Shown: positions 1 to 6,129, counted from the stretch's first letter. The stretch: DNA of 7,465 nt from Burkholderiales bacterium (GCA_019751575.1 JAIENF010000007.1:1-7465); one strand, 5' to 3'. The notes: a model not told the origin generated them from the sequence alone. Translations and numbers: made by a program.

Positions 1-688
1 CGAACAGCGCCAGTGCGGCCAGCAGCACGCGGCGCTGGAAGCCGGCGTCGTCCGGCACGCCGAACGGTCGCCCGAGCATGAAAGGCACCCACAGCGCACG
101 CGGCGGTGCGAGGGCCAGCGTGTGTTCGCGGACGAGGCTGACCTGCGTGGTCGGGATGCCTTCGTCCTCGAGGTAATGCGCGAGTGCGCCCACGGCGCAC
201 GTGCAGTTGGGTCAGACCGGCGAGAGGACCACCGCGTCCACCCTGTCCTGCCGCAGCATTCCCGCCAGTTCGCGCGCCTTCGTCTCGTACTTCGTCACCG
301 GCGAGATCGCACCCATGAACGAATAGTGGAACGCCGCGACCGAGCCGATGACCTTGTCACGCGCCAGTTCCTTCAGGCGATCGAGCGGGAAGGCGACGTT
401 CCAGTCTGCCTGCATGCCGGTGCGGTCGAAATTCACCGACACATGGCTCACCGACAGGTCGCCCGCGGACGCATCACCCGGAATCACGCGGTAGTCCATG
501 CCACCGGCCCCGGCAGCAAACGGCCGATCGGTGCGGCGGTGGAGGCCCGCCGTGGTGACGATCGCCACCCGGCGCTGCTGGAGAGGTGGCCCCTTGACGA
601 AGGGCCGGCCGGGAAACGATGGCAGCACCGGCACCTTCGCCAGGAAATGCTCGCGCTCCTGGTCGGGAAGATCTGCGAGGCGGACCAT
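1..688 (-). CDS. Selenoprotein of the PrdB/GrdB (proline/glycine reductase component B) family, Sec-containing, 3' end beyond window
   Basis: A conventional reading stops after 158 codons at UGA (212-214). The same frame continues without a stop for 70 codons to the window edge and keeps family character (visible product 229 residues, incomplete). N-terminal landmarks are VAIVTTAGLH (41-50), DLSVSHV (77-83), NFDRTG (86-91), FPLDRLKEL (100-108) and HYSFMGA (121-127). Next come DAVVLSPV, Sec159, P, N, Cys162, T, Cys164, and after the Sec EDEGIPTTQVSLVREHT and PPRALWVPFMLGRPFG. UxxC resembles a thioredoxin-type redox motif. In clostridial proline and glycine reductases the family's Sec attacks the substrate. 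Sec near residue 159 of a short chain fits the PrdB layout better than the longer GrdB. No PrdA, GrdA or GrdC partner is visible, so the substrate is unknown. The ATG lies one base after the Bug receptor 1 stop (TGAGATG), implying translational coupling. Family and Sec reading are strong; the specific activity is not. Confidence 0.85.
179..205 (-). promoter_or_regulatory. Bacterial SECIS-like hairpin downstream of the Sec codon
   Basis: Counting the U of UGA as base 1 of the mRNA, bases 15-21 (GUGCGCC) pair perfectly with bases 25-31 (GGCGCAC) around a GUG loop at 22-24; this core is 184-200 in the window. Below a 2x2 internal loop, bases 10-12 can pair with 34-36 (one G-U pair), giving the wider interval. 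In E. coli fdhF the SelB-binding loop lies at about the same distance from UGA and contains essential G and U bases. Bacterial SECIS elements generally have a G in the first two loop positions, as here. The structure was paired by hand and not folded by software. Confidence 0.75.
212..214 (-). other. Recoded in-frame UGA codon, read as selenocysteine (Sec159)
   Basis: On the minus strand the codon is TGA, between CTC TCG CCG GTC and CCC AAC TGC ACG TGC. It falls where PrdB/GrdB-family proteins carry Sec or Cys, after a hydrophobic DAVVLSPV strand and three residues before a Cys. Coding continues in the same frame on both sides, and a SECIS-like hairpin follows at the expected distance. Decoding would need SelA, SelB, SelC and SelD encoded elsewhere in the genome. 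Confidence 0.85.
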
Positions 689-689
689 C

Positions 690-1670
690 TCAATCGGCCG
701 TCACGTTGGCGATCCGCACGATCTCGCCCCAGCGCTTGTTGTAGCCCTGGATGAACGCGACGTATTCCTTCGGCCCCATCGTCAGCGGGATGCCGCCGAC
801 GGTCTGGAAGCGCTCGACGACGTCCGGGCTGGTGATGGTGCGCAAGGTGAGCTTCGCGAGGACATCGACGATCGGTGCGGGCACGCCTGCCGGGGCCGAA
901 ATGCCGTACCAGACGCCATCCTCCAGCCCCGGGAAGCCCGCCTCGGCGATCGTCGGCACGTCGGGGAACACCGAGAAACGCTTGTCGGCCAGCGCGGCGA
1001 GTGCACGCAGGCGGCCGCTCTTGATCTGGTTGATCAGCGACGGCAGCCCGTCCATCATCATGTGTACCTGGCCGGTCGACAGGTCGACGACCGCCGGACC
1101 GCTGCCCTTGTACGGCACGTGGGTCAGGTTGGCACCGGTCCTGATCTTGAAGGCTTCGCCGAACAGTTGCGGCGCGCTGCCGTTGCCGGACGAGCTGAAC
1201 ATGAACTTGCCCGGATTGGCGCGCGTGACGGCGATGAACTCCTTCACCGTCTTGGCCGGCACGTCGGCATTGATCGCCATCATCGCCGGCAGCAGCGACA
1301 CGCCGGAGATGTGGGTGAAGCTCTTGATCGCGTCATACGGCAGCTTCTTGTAGAGCACCGGTGCGGCGCCATGCGTGGTGCTGGAACTGAGCATCAGGGT
1401 ATGGCCGTCGGGCGTCGCCTTGGTCACGAACTCGGAGGCGACGATGCCGCCGGCACCGGGCCGGCTCTCGACCACCACGCTCTGGCCGGCCAGTTCGCCC
1501 ATCTTCGCGGCGACCACGCGGCCGGTGAAGTCGGCGGCACCCCCGGGCGGCACCGAAAGGATCAGCCGCATCGTGCGCTGGGGAAAGCTGCCTGCAGCCG
1601 GGGACTGGGCCTGCGCCAGCGTCGGCAGGGTCACGAACATTGCGGCTACCGCCGCGGCGAGCGTCTTCAT
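690..1670 (-). CDS. Bug/TctC-family tripartite tricarboxylate transporter substrate-binding protein (receptor 1)
   Basis: A periplasmic solute-binding protein of 326 residues, the usual family length. The signal peptide is clear: MKTLAAAVAAMF, a hydrophobic core, and LAQA with probable cleavage after Ala21. Family landmarks follow: FPQRTMRLILSVPPGGAAD, VESRPGAGG, ATPDGHTLML, YKKLPYDAIKSFTHIS, VPYKGSGPAVVDL and FPDVPTIAEAGFPG, ending with WGEIVRIANVTAD. Bug proteins usually bind small carboxylates or related amides. Most in Burkholderiales are orphans with no TctA/TctB membrane genes nearby, and none are in this window. The ATG overlaps the cupin stop as ATGA, and an AGGAGA Shine-Dalgarno inside the end of the cupin gene (1678-1683) supports this start. 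The ligand cannot be inferred. Its place between a cupin and a selenoprotein suggests it feeds the same pathway. Confidence 0.93.
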   Translation of the reverse strand: MKTLAAAVAAMFVTLPTLAQAQSPAAGSFPQRTMRLILSVPPGGAADFTGRVVAAKMGELAGQSVVVESRPGAGGIVASEFVTKATPDGHTLMLSSSTTHGAAPVLYKKLPYDAIKSFTHISGVSLLPAMMAINADVPAKTVKEFIAVTRANPGKFMFSSSGNGSAPQLFGEAFKIRTGANLTHVPYKGSGPAVVDLSTGQVHMMMDGLPSLINQIKSGRLRALAALADKRFSVFPDVPTIAEAGFPGLEDGVWYGISAPAGVPAPIVDVLAKLTLRTITSPDVVERFQTVGGIPLTMGPKEYVAFIQGYNKRWGEIVRIANVTAD

Positions 1671-2086
1671 GCTTGCGTCTCCTGGGGATACTGCTTGCGA
1701 AGTTCTTCGACCGATGCGTTGACCGTGTAGACATCGAGGATCTCGGTCTCTTCGCCGAGGATCTCGAACATGTGCACCGCGTTGCCCGGGATGTGCACGA
1801 TCGATCCGGCCATCGCCAGCTGCTCGCGGCCATGCATGTAGACCTTGACGCCGCCGCGCAGGATCATCGACACCTGCTCGGAAGGATGGAAATGCGGCTT
1901 GCCCTTCGAATTGGGCTTGACCACGACCCGGGTCATCATCACCTTGTCGCCGACCCAGGTCTGGCGCACGGTGCCTGAATGGGTGGTGAGGTTCGGATCG
2001 GACACGTCCTCTGCGGGGATGTCCTTCCAGTCGATCACCGAAGGTGCCTTGCCCAGTTGCCCGGCAACCCAGTCGTAGTAGTCCAT
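1667..2086 (-). CDS. Single-domain cupin-fold protein
   Basis: A protein of 139 residues with one cupin domain. Motif 1 is GKPHFHPSEQVSMILRGG (residues 62-79), with His65, His67 and Glu70 or Gln71 as probable metal ligands. Motif 2 is GSIVHIPGNAVHMFEI (94-109), with His105 as the last ligand. The HxHPxEQ form is common in small cupins acting on sugar acids or other carboxylates, and in metal-binding sensors. The chemistry (isomerase, lyase, dioxygenase or none) cannot be fixed from sequence. There is no signal peptide, so it should be cytoplasmic. The ATG is preceded by AAGGAG with 9-nt spacing, 20 nt after the AtzG-like gene stops. The 3' end overlaps Bug receptor 1 by ATGA. Confidence 0.9.
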   Translation of the reverse strand: MDYYDWVAGQLGKAPSVIDWKDIPAEDVSDPNLTTHSGTVRQTWVGDKVMMTRVVVKPNSKGKPHFHPSEQVSMILRGGVKVYMHGREQLAMAGSIVHIPGNAVHMFEILGEETEILDVYTVNASVEELRKQYPQETQA

Positions 2087-2095
2087 CGCCGTGTT

Positions 2096-2101
2096 CTCCT
2101 T
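2096..2101 (-). promoter_or_regulatory. Ribosome binding site for the cupin gene
   Basis: AAGGAG on the minus strand, 9 nt before the cupin ATG. It lies in the 20-nt gap after the AtzG-like gene and marks a fresh ribosome entry point after three overlapping gene junctions upstream. Confidence 0.8.
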
Positions 2102-2106
2102 GGTGT

Positions 2107-2358
2107 TCAGTCGAGCGCCTTCACCCGTGTGGCATCCACCAGGTGGTGCGCCGGCTCGTCGAAGCGGGCACGCATCCGGGGCAGGCGGCGCACCATCGCC
2201 TCGAACGCCGGGTACGACACGCAGAGTTCTTCCATCAGTGCCGGCGGCAGGTCGAGGCCGGCCTGCCTCGCCATCCGCTCGATGTCCTCGCGCGACGACG
2301 GCGGCAGCGCCTCGAGCGTCTTCGCGCCAGGTTCAGGCAATACGAACGATCGGGTCAC
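2107..2358 (-). CDS. AtzG/GatC-like small partner protein of the adjacent amidase
   Basis: A protein of 83 residues from a GTG start that overlaps the amidase stop as GTGA. AAGG lies 9 nt upstream (2368-2371). Residues 22-61 form a helical segment (REDIERMARQAGLDLPPALM, then SYPAFEAMVRRLPRM), followed by a DEPAHHL tail. This recalls the AtzG/DUF4089 and GatC-like small proteins: a short helical pair, a GLxLPP turn and an acidic-Pro C-terminal tail. AtzG in the cyanuric acid pathway forms a complex with the amidase AtzE, and GatC stabilises GatA. The gene sits directly after an amidase-signature gene with coupled translation, the expected place for such a partner. The assignment rests on size, pattern and context, not alignment. 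It could be an unrelated small helical protein, but it is very likely a real gene. Confidence 0.68.
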   Translation of the reverse strand: MTRSFVLPEPGAKTLEALPPSSREDIERMARQAGLDLPPALMEELCVSYPAFEAMVRRLPRMRARFDEPAHHLVDATRVKALD

Positions 2359-3812
2359 TGGATCATCCCTTCTGTCGGGTGTCGCTGGTGCCAGTCGGTC
2401 AGCTGCTGGTAGGCATGGCCGACGCGGAACATCATCGGTTCATCGAAATGGTCGGCCGCGATCTGCAGGCTGAGCGGCAGGCCTTCCGCGCTCAGGCCGC
2501 ACGGGATGCTCATCGCCGGCCCGCCGCCGATGTTGAAAGGCGTGGTGATGTTCGGCGGGCGCAGGAACTTGTCGAGCGTGTCCGGGCGCGCCTTGTCCGC
2601 CGGCGTCATCCAGCCCGCGGTGGCGATCACGTCGTACTCACGGAAGGCGCGCGCCAGCTCGCGCGCCAGCCACAGCCGCTGGCGCAGCGCCTGGAAGTAG
2701 TCTTCCGCGCGGATCAGCGAGCCGGACAGCACCTTGTTGCGGAACATCAGCCCGAAGTCCTGCGGGCGGGTGCGGAACTCGTGCTCGTAGGCACTGAACA
2801 TCTCGGTGATCGAGATCGTGGTCTTGCAGTCCTGGTACACGAGCAGGTCGGACAGGCGGATCTCCTCGACGATCGCACCGGCATCGGCCAGCACCTTCAT
2901 CGCCTGCTCGATCGCGGGTGCGACGTCCGGATGGCAGTTCGCATCGCCGTCGTACCAGTGCCGCACCCAGCCGATGCGCACGCCGCGCACGCCGCGCGAC
3001 AGGTCGGCGAGGTAGTCGGCGGGGGCGCGGTCTGCGCTCGCGACGTCCTCGTCGTCGTAGCCCGCCAGCGCGCCGAGCATCAGCGCGGCGTCCTCGACCG
3101 TGCGCGCCATCGGGCCGCAGGTGTCGAAGGTGAACGTGTTCGGCAGCACGCCCTGGCGGCTGACCAGCCCGTAGGTCGGCTTCACGCCTACGATGCCGCA
3201 GACCGCCGCCGGCATGCGGATGGAACCACCGGTGTCGGTGCCGATCGCCGCCGGCAGCAGGCCGGCGGCGATCGCCGCGCCCGCGCCGCTGCTGGTGCTG
3301 CCCGGGAGGTAGCCGGGCTTCCAGGGGTTCATCGCCGGCGGCCAGGGCAGGTCCCAGGACGGGCCGCCGTGCGCGAACTCGTAGGTGGTGAGCTTGCCCA
3401 TCAGCACCGCGCCGCCCAGCTTCATCCGCGTCTCGACCGCGGCATCCTTCGACGGCAGGTTGTGCTGCAGGATCTTCGACTGCCCGGTGGTGAGGATGCC
3501 GGCGGTGGAGATCACGTCCTTGAGGCCATACGGGATGCCTGCCAGCCGTGGCGCGAACGCATGCGCCTCGCTGCGCATCCATACCCGCTCGGCCTCGCGC
3601 GCCCGCGCCAGCGCGACCTCGGGTGTCTGCGTGACGAAGCAGTGCAGGCTCGACTCGTGCCGGCCGACGCGTTCGAACTGGTGGCGCAGGACCTCGACCG
3701 GGGACACCTCCCGGCGCCGGTAAAGCCCCAGCAGCCCGGCCACCGTCATGTAGTCGAGCGGATGCGCGGCAGGGGCAGGGGCAGGCGAGGTGCCCGGCAC
3801 CTCCGATGTCAC
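2355..3812 (-). CDS. Amidase-signature family hydrolase (AtzE/GatA-like)
   Basis: This cytoplasmic enzyme should hydrolyse a C-N amide bond with the family's Ser-cisSer-Lys triad. From the chosen GTG start it has 485 residues, normal for the family. Visible motifs are GIPYGLKDVI with catalytic Lys98, then PGSTSSGAGAAIAAG, then GTDTGGSIRMPA with nucleophile Ser197. CGIVGVKPTYGLVSRQGVLP and a DTCGPMARTVEDAALML segment follow, ending with FNIGGGPAMSIPCG and GLPLSLQIAA. By counting from Ser197, the cis-Ser position is Thr173, an unusual substitution. The GTG at 3812 overlaps the SnoaL-like stop as GTGA and has GGAG 7 nt upstream (3820-3823). An ATG at 3857 would add 15 residues lying inside the SnoaL-like gene, and is less likely. 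The AtzG-like gene follows immediately. The substrate is unknown; AtzE is one precedent for an amidase with such a partner. Confidence 0.92.
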   Translation of the reverse strand: MTSEVPGTSPAPAPAAHPLDYMTVAGLLGLYRRREVSPVEVLRHQFERVGRHESSLHCFVTQTPEVALARAREAERVWMRSEAHAFAPRLAGIPYGLKDVISTAGILTTGQSKILQHNLPSKDAAVETRMKLGGAVLMGKLTTYEFAHGGPSWDLPWPPAMNPWKPGYLPGSTSSGAGAAIAAGLLPAAIGTDTGGSIRMPAAVCGIVGVKPTYGLVSRQGVLPNTFTFDTCGPMARTVEDAALMLGALAGYDDEDVASADRAPADYLADLSRGVRGVRIGWVRHWYDGDANCHPDVAPAIEQAMKVLADAGAIVEEIRLSDLLVYQDCKTTISITEMFSAYEHEFRTRPQDFGLMFRNKVLSGSLIRAEDYFQALRQRLWLARELARAFREYDVIATAGWMTPADKARPDTLDKFLRPPNITTPFNIGGGPAMSIPCGLSAEGLPLSLQIAADHFDEPMMFRVGHAYQQLTDWHQRHPTEGMIQ

Positions 3813-4225
3813 TTCTTCACTCCGTCGAACACCAGCTTGCGATGCGCGAACTTCCATTCGCCATCCACGCGCTTGATGATGTCGGTGTACACGCCGGCGT
3901 GCGTCACGTGCGGGAGCGTCCCGGGTTCGCCGTTGTAGCCGAACAGGTAGCAGCGCCCGCGGATCGTGTGCTCATCGAGCTGTTCGAGGTGGATGCTGCC
4001 GTTCCAGTGGCGGCGGTACAGATGTGTGCGGGTCGCATAGTCCTTCTTCTTGTATTCGACGAGGTTCGCGCGGCCGACGATGTCGTAGGTGCCGTGCTGC
4101 TCGCCGTCTTCAGTGAAGCAACTCGCGTACCACTCCGCATCGCCGGAGTCGCTCGACAGGTTGTAGGCGGAATACAGGTTGAGGATCTCGACATAGGCTT
4201 CGGGACTGACGCTGAACTTGTTCAT
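3809..4225 (-). CDS. SnoaL-like / NTF2-fold protein
   Basis: A protein of 138 residues with the SnoaL_4-type pattern. It opens with a helix and YSAYNLSSDSGDAEWYASCFTEDGEQ (residues 18-43), the usual place for polar active-site residues in this fold. Strands follow around RTHLYRRHWNGSIHLEQ and IRGRCYLFGY, ending in the typical DGEWKFAHRKLVFDG. Relatives include SnoaL-type cyclases, dehydratases, ketosteroid isomerase-like enzymes and ring-hydroxylating dioxygenase small subunits, so the reaction is open. The ATG overlaps the VOC B stop as ATGA, with GGAG 5-6 nt upstream. A longer reading from 4447 is rejected because its first 74 residues are an Arg-rich shadow of the VOC frame. The stop overlaps the amidase GTG. 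Confidence 0.87.
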   Translation of the reverse strand: MNKFSVSPEAYVEILNLYSAYNLSSDSGDAEWYASCFTEDGEQHGTYDIVGRANLVEYKKKDYATRTHLYRRHWNGSIHLEQLDEHTIRGRCYLFGYNGEPGTLPHVTHAGVYTDIIKRVDGEWKFAHRKLVFDGVKK

Positions 4226-4656
4226 GCTTTCTCCGCTTTCCCGGGCGTGGCGCTGCGCTCGGCATGGGCACCCTCGTCGACGCCGGGGAAGATCGACGAC
4301 GGACCGACTTCCATCACCACGCCATCCGGGCCACGGAACTTGATCGGCAGCACGCCAGGCGCGCTGAGGATGGTGAAGCCGCCGTCGACCAGCCGCCGGT
4401 GCACCGCGTCCGTATCGTCGACCGCGATGCCGAAATGATGGATGCACGGGCCCTCGCCGGCCCAGTTGGCCTCGGCCGTGTCGGGCGAGTCGTACTGGAT
4501 CAGCGCAAGGTCGAAACGCCCGTCCGTCATGTGGAGGGAGGTATGGCCACGCTTGCGCGTGGTCTCGGAACGCCTGAATCCGAACACCGACTCGTAGAAG
4601 GCAGCGGCACGTTCGACGTCGGTTACCTTGACTGCAAGATGCACGATGCTGGCCAT
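4222..4656 (-). CDS. VOC-superfamily metalloprotein B (glyoxalase/bleomycin resistance/dioxygenase fold)
   Basis: A protein of 144 residues with two beta-alpha-beta-beta-beta modules. Module 1 starts IVHLAVKVTDVERAAAFYESVFGF with His6, and has Gln54 in FDLALIQYD. Module 2 starts HHFGIAVDDTDAVHRRL with His74, and has Glu116 in VVMEVGP. These four are the likely metal ligands, a His/Gln/His/Glu set as in methylmalonyl-CoA epimerase-type VOC proteins. The C-terminal tail after residue 120 is low in predicted structure. The start is set by an unusually strong AGGAGGAGG at 4661-4669. Family members include lyases, epimerases, extradiol dioxygenases and antibiotic-binding proteins, so the reaction is unknown. 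Its position before the SnoaL-like and amidase genes suggests a catabolic enzyme. Confidence 0.9.
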   Translation of the reverse strand: MASIVHLAVKVTDVERAAAFYESVFGFRRSETTRKRGHTSLHMTDGRFDLALIQYDSPDTAEANWAGEGPCIHHFGIAVDDTDAVHRRLVDGGFTILSAPGVLPIKFRGPDGVVMEVGPSSIFPGVDEGAHAERSATPGKAEKA

Positions 4657-4660
4657 GGGT

Positions 4661-4669
4661 CCTCCTCCT
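4661..4669 (-). promoter_or_regulatory. Strong ribosome binding site for VOC protein B
   Basis: AGGAGGAGG on the minus strand, an extended match to the anti-Shine-Dalgarno sequence. It lies in the 41-nt gap between the two VOC genes and ends 4 nt before the ATG; its 5' AGGAGG core ends 7 nt before. It fixes the start at 4656 and excludes a fusion with the upstream open frame. Confidence 0.82.
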
Positions 4670-4697
4670 GTGTCTTTTGGGTACGGCCTTCTGTGGG

Positions 4698-5111
4698 TCA
4701 GGCCTTGAAAACGTTCGCCGGGTCCGCCAGCGACTTGAATTCCACGCCGTTGCCCGAGGGATCGAGCGCGAACATGGTCATCTGCTCGCGCACGGTACCT
4801 GCATGGCGTACCTCGGGGGGAATCACCCAGGGTGCACCCGCAGCCTGCAGCCGCGCAGCCAGCCGTTCGAACTCTTCCTTCGTCACCAGCACGCCGAAGT
4901 GGCGCAACGGATAGGACTCCTTTCCGACGCCCGCGCTCCGGTGCGCGGCTTCCTCTTCCGACACCTGCGCGACGATGTGGTGGCCGAAGAAATCGTAGTC
5001 GATCCGGTCGGCCTCCGTGCGCCCGGCCTTGCAGCCGAGCACGTCGCCGTAGAACGCCCGGGTCGACTCGAGGTCGCGTACCGGGAACGAACAATGGAAC
5101 ACCCTGGCCAT
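4698..5111 (-). CDS. VOC-superfamily protein A, extradiol dioxygenase-like (COG3565 type)
   Basis: A protein of 137 residues. It opens MARVFHCSFPVRDLESTRAFYGDVLGC, with His6 as first metal ligand. DYDFFGHHIVAQV (residues 38-50), LRHFGVLVTKEEFERL with His71, and FALDPSGNGVEFKSL with Glu124 follow. The FFGHH segment, the DPSGN turn and the closing EFKSL are typical of the predicted extradiol-type dioxygenases of COG3565, known mostly from genomes and not assayed. The chosen ATG has AAGGGGG 8 nt upstream (5120-5126). Twenty more in-frame codons up to 5171 are Arg-rich and overlap the Bug receptor 2 gene, so they are unlikely to be translated. VOC B follows after 41 nt but is clearly divergent, so this is not a recent tandem duplication. 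Confidence 0.9.
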   Translation of the reverse strand: MARVFHCSFPVRDLESTRAFYGDVLGCKAGRTEADRIDYDFFGHHIVAQVSEEEAAHRSAGVGKESYPLRHFGVLVTKEEFERLAARLQAAGAPWVIPPEVRHAGTVREQMTMFALDPSGNGVEFKSLADPANVFKA

Positions 5112-5145
5112 CGGCGGGTCCCCCTTCAGGATGGTTGCAGGGCGC

Positions 5146-6120
5146 CTACTGCGCGACGACCTTCGCGTCACGCAGCACGCGGCCCCATTTGTCGAACTCG
5201 GCGCGGATGAACTTGCCGAACGCTTCCGGCGAACTCGGCGCCGGCTCGATGCCCTGGTCGAGGAATACCCGGTTCACCTCGGGCGTCCTGAGTATGGCGA
5301 CCAGGTCCCGGTTCAAGCGTGCAATGACCGCCGCCGGCGTGCGCGCGGGCGCTGCCATGCCGTACCAGTTGTTGACGTCGAAGCCGGCGACCCCCGCTTC
5401 GGCGATCGTCGGCAGCTCGGGCACGATCACCGAGCGCTTCGCCGTGGTCACGGCGAGCGCGCGGATCTTGCCGGCCTTCACATGCTGGAGCGCCGTGGAA
5501 GGCGACGCGAAGATCATCGTGATGCGCCCGCCCAGCAGGTCGATCATCGCGGGACCACCGCCCTTGTACGGGATGTGCACCAGGTCGGTCTTCGTCGATG
5601 CGGCAAACAGCTCGCCGGCCAGGTGTCCGGCGTTGCCGGTGCCGGACGATCCGTAGGTCAGCCCCTTCTGCGTCGACGCGAGCTTGAGCAGTTCCTTCAC
5701 GTTCGTCGCGGGCACGCCGGGATGCACGACCAGGATGTTGGTCGCATCGGCGATGCCGGTGATCGGCGCGAGGTCCTTCAGCGGGTGGTACCCGATGTCC
5801 TTGTAGAGGAAGAAGTTGACCGCGAAGTTGCCGATCGCGCCGAGGCAGATCGTGTGGCCGTCGGGCGGTGCCTTGCTCAACAGCTGTCCGGCGAGGCTGC
5901 CCGCCGCACCGGGGCGGTTGTCGACCAGCACCGTCTGGCCAAGCGCCGTCGAAAGGGGATCGGAGAGGGCTCGCGCGGACACGTCCAGCCCGCCTCCCGG
6001 CGCCGAGCCGACGAGCATGCGGATCGGCCGCGACGGGAAAGAGGCCTGCGCGCTGGCTTCGATGGCGCTCGCGCCAAGCAAGGCGCCAAGCATCGCCGCC
6101 GATGCAGTCATGGTGTTCAT
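5146..6120 (-). CDS. Bug/TctC-family tripartite tricarboxylate transporter substrate-binding protein (receptor 2)
   Basis: A periplasmic solute-binding protein of 324 residues. Landmarks are FPSRPIRMLVGSAPGGGLDVSAR, VDNRPGAAGSLAG, APPDGHTICLG, YKDIGYHPLKDLAPITG, VHIPYKGGGPAMIDLLGG, VPELPTIAEAGVAGF and a closing FDKWGRVLRDAKVVAQ. Residues 1-27 form a signal peptide with likely cleavage at ASA/Q after Ala24. Its n-region (MNTMTAS) has no Lys or Arg, which is odd. An in-frame ATG at 6165 would add a basic stretch (GKDRNDRRN), but AGGAGG with 9-nt spacing favours 6120. It is paralogous to receptor 1 but clearly diverged, for example in the ligand-pocket segment after PYKG. No TctA or TctB gene is present. 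It follows the MmgE/PrpD gene by 56 nt, so the two are probably co-transcribed. The ligand is unknown, probably a carboxylate or amide. Confidence 0.92.
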   Translation of the reverse strand: MNTMTASAAMLGALLGASAIEASAQASFPSRPIRMLVGSAPGGGLDVSARALSDPLSTALGQTVLVDNRPGAAGSLAGQLLSKAPPDGHTICLGAIGNFAVNFFLYKDIGYHPLKDLAPITGIADATNILVVHPGVPATNVKELLKLASTQKGLTYGSSGTGNAGHLAGELFAASTKTDLVHIPYKGGGPAMIDLLGGRITMIFASPSTALQHVKAGKIRALAVTTAKRSVIVPELPTIAEAGVAGFDVNNWYGMAAPARTPAAVIARLNRDLVAILRTPEVNRVFLDQGIEPAPSSPEAFGKFIRAEFDKWGRVLRDAKVVAQ

Positions 6121-6129
6121 GGATGGGTT

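Noticed and set aside
184..200. The perfect inverted repeat as a transcription terminator
   Set aside because: No T-run follows on either strand and it lies inside an open coding frame, so a SECIS role fits better.
212..688. A 158-residue protein ending at UGA 212, or a pseudogene with a premature stop
   Set aside because: The frame stays open and family-like for 70 codons after the UGA, the codon is at the family's Sec position, and a SECIS-like hairpin follows. Recoding explains all three; a nonsense mutation explains none.
498..1730. A 410-codon open frame on the plus strand
   Set aside because: It is antisense to Bug receptor 1 and the selenoprotein gene, with shadow-type composition and no domain.
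3813..3857. A 15-residue longer amidase from the ATG at 3857
   Set aside because: The extra residues lie wholly inside the SnoaL-like gene, have no family match, and a GTG with GGAG at proper spacing overlaps the SnoaL-like stop.
2091..3938. A 615-codon open frame on the plus strand
   Set aside because: It lies opposite the amidase and its neighbours, is rich in Arg, Ala and His with no recognisable domain, and is the usual antisense shadow of high-GC coding sequence.
4222..5094. A single 290-residue protein covering VOC B with an N-terminal extension
   Set aside because: The first half is an out-of-frame reading of VOC A. VOC B has its own ATG with an extended AGGAGGAGG site.
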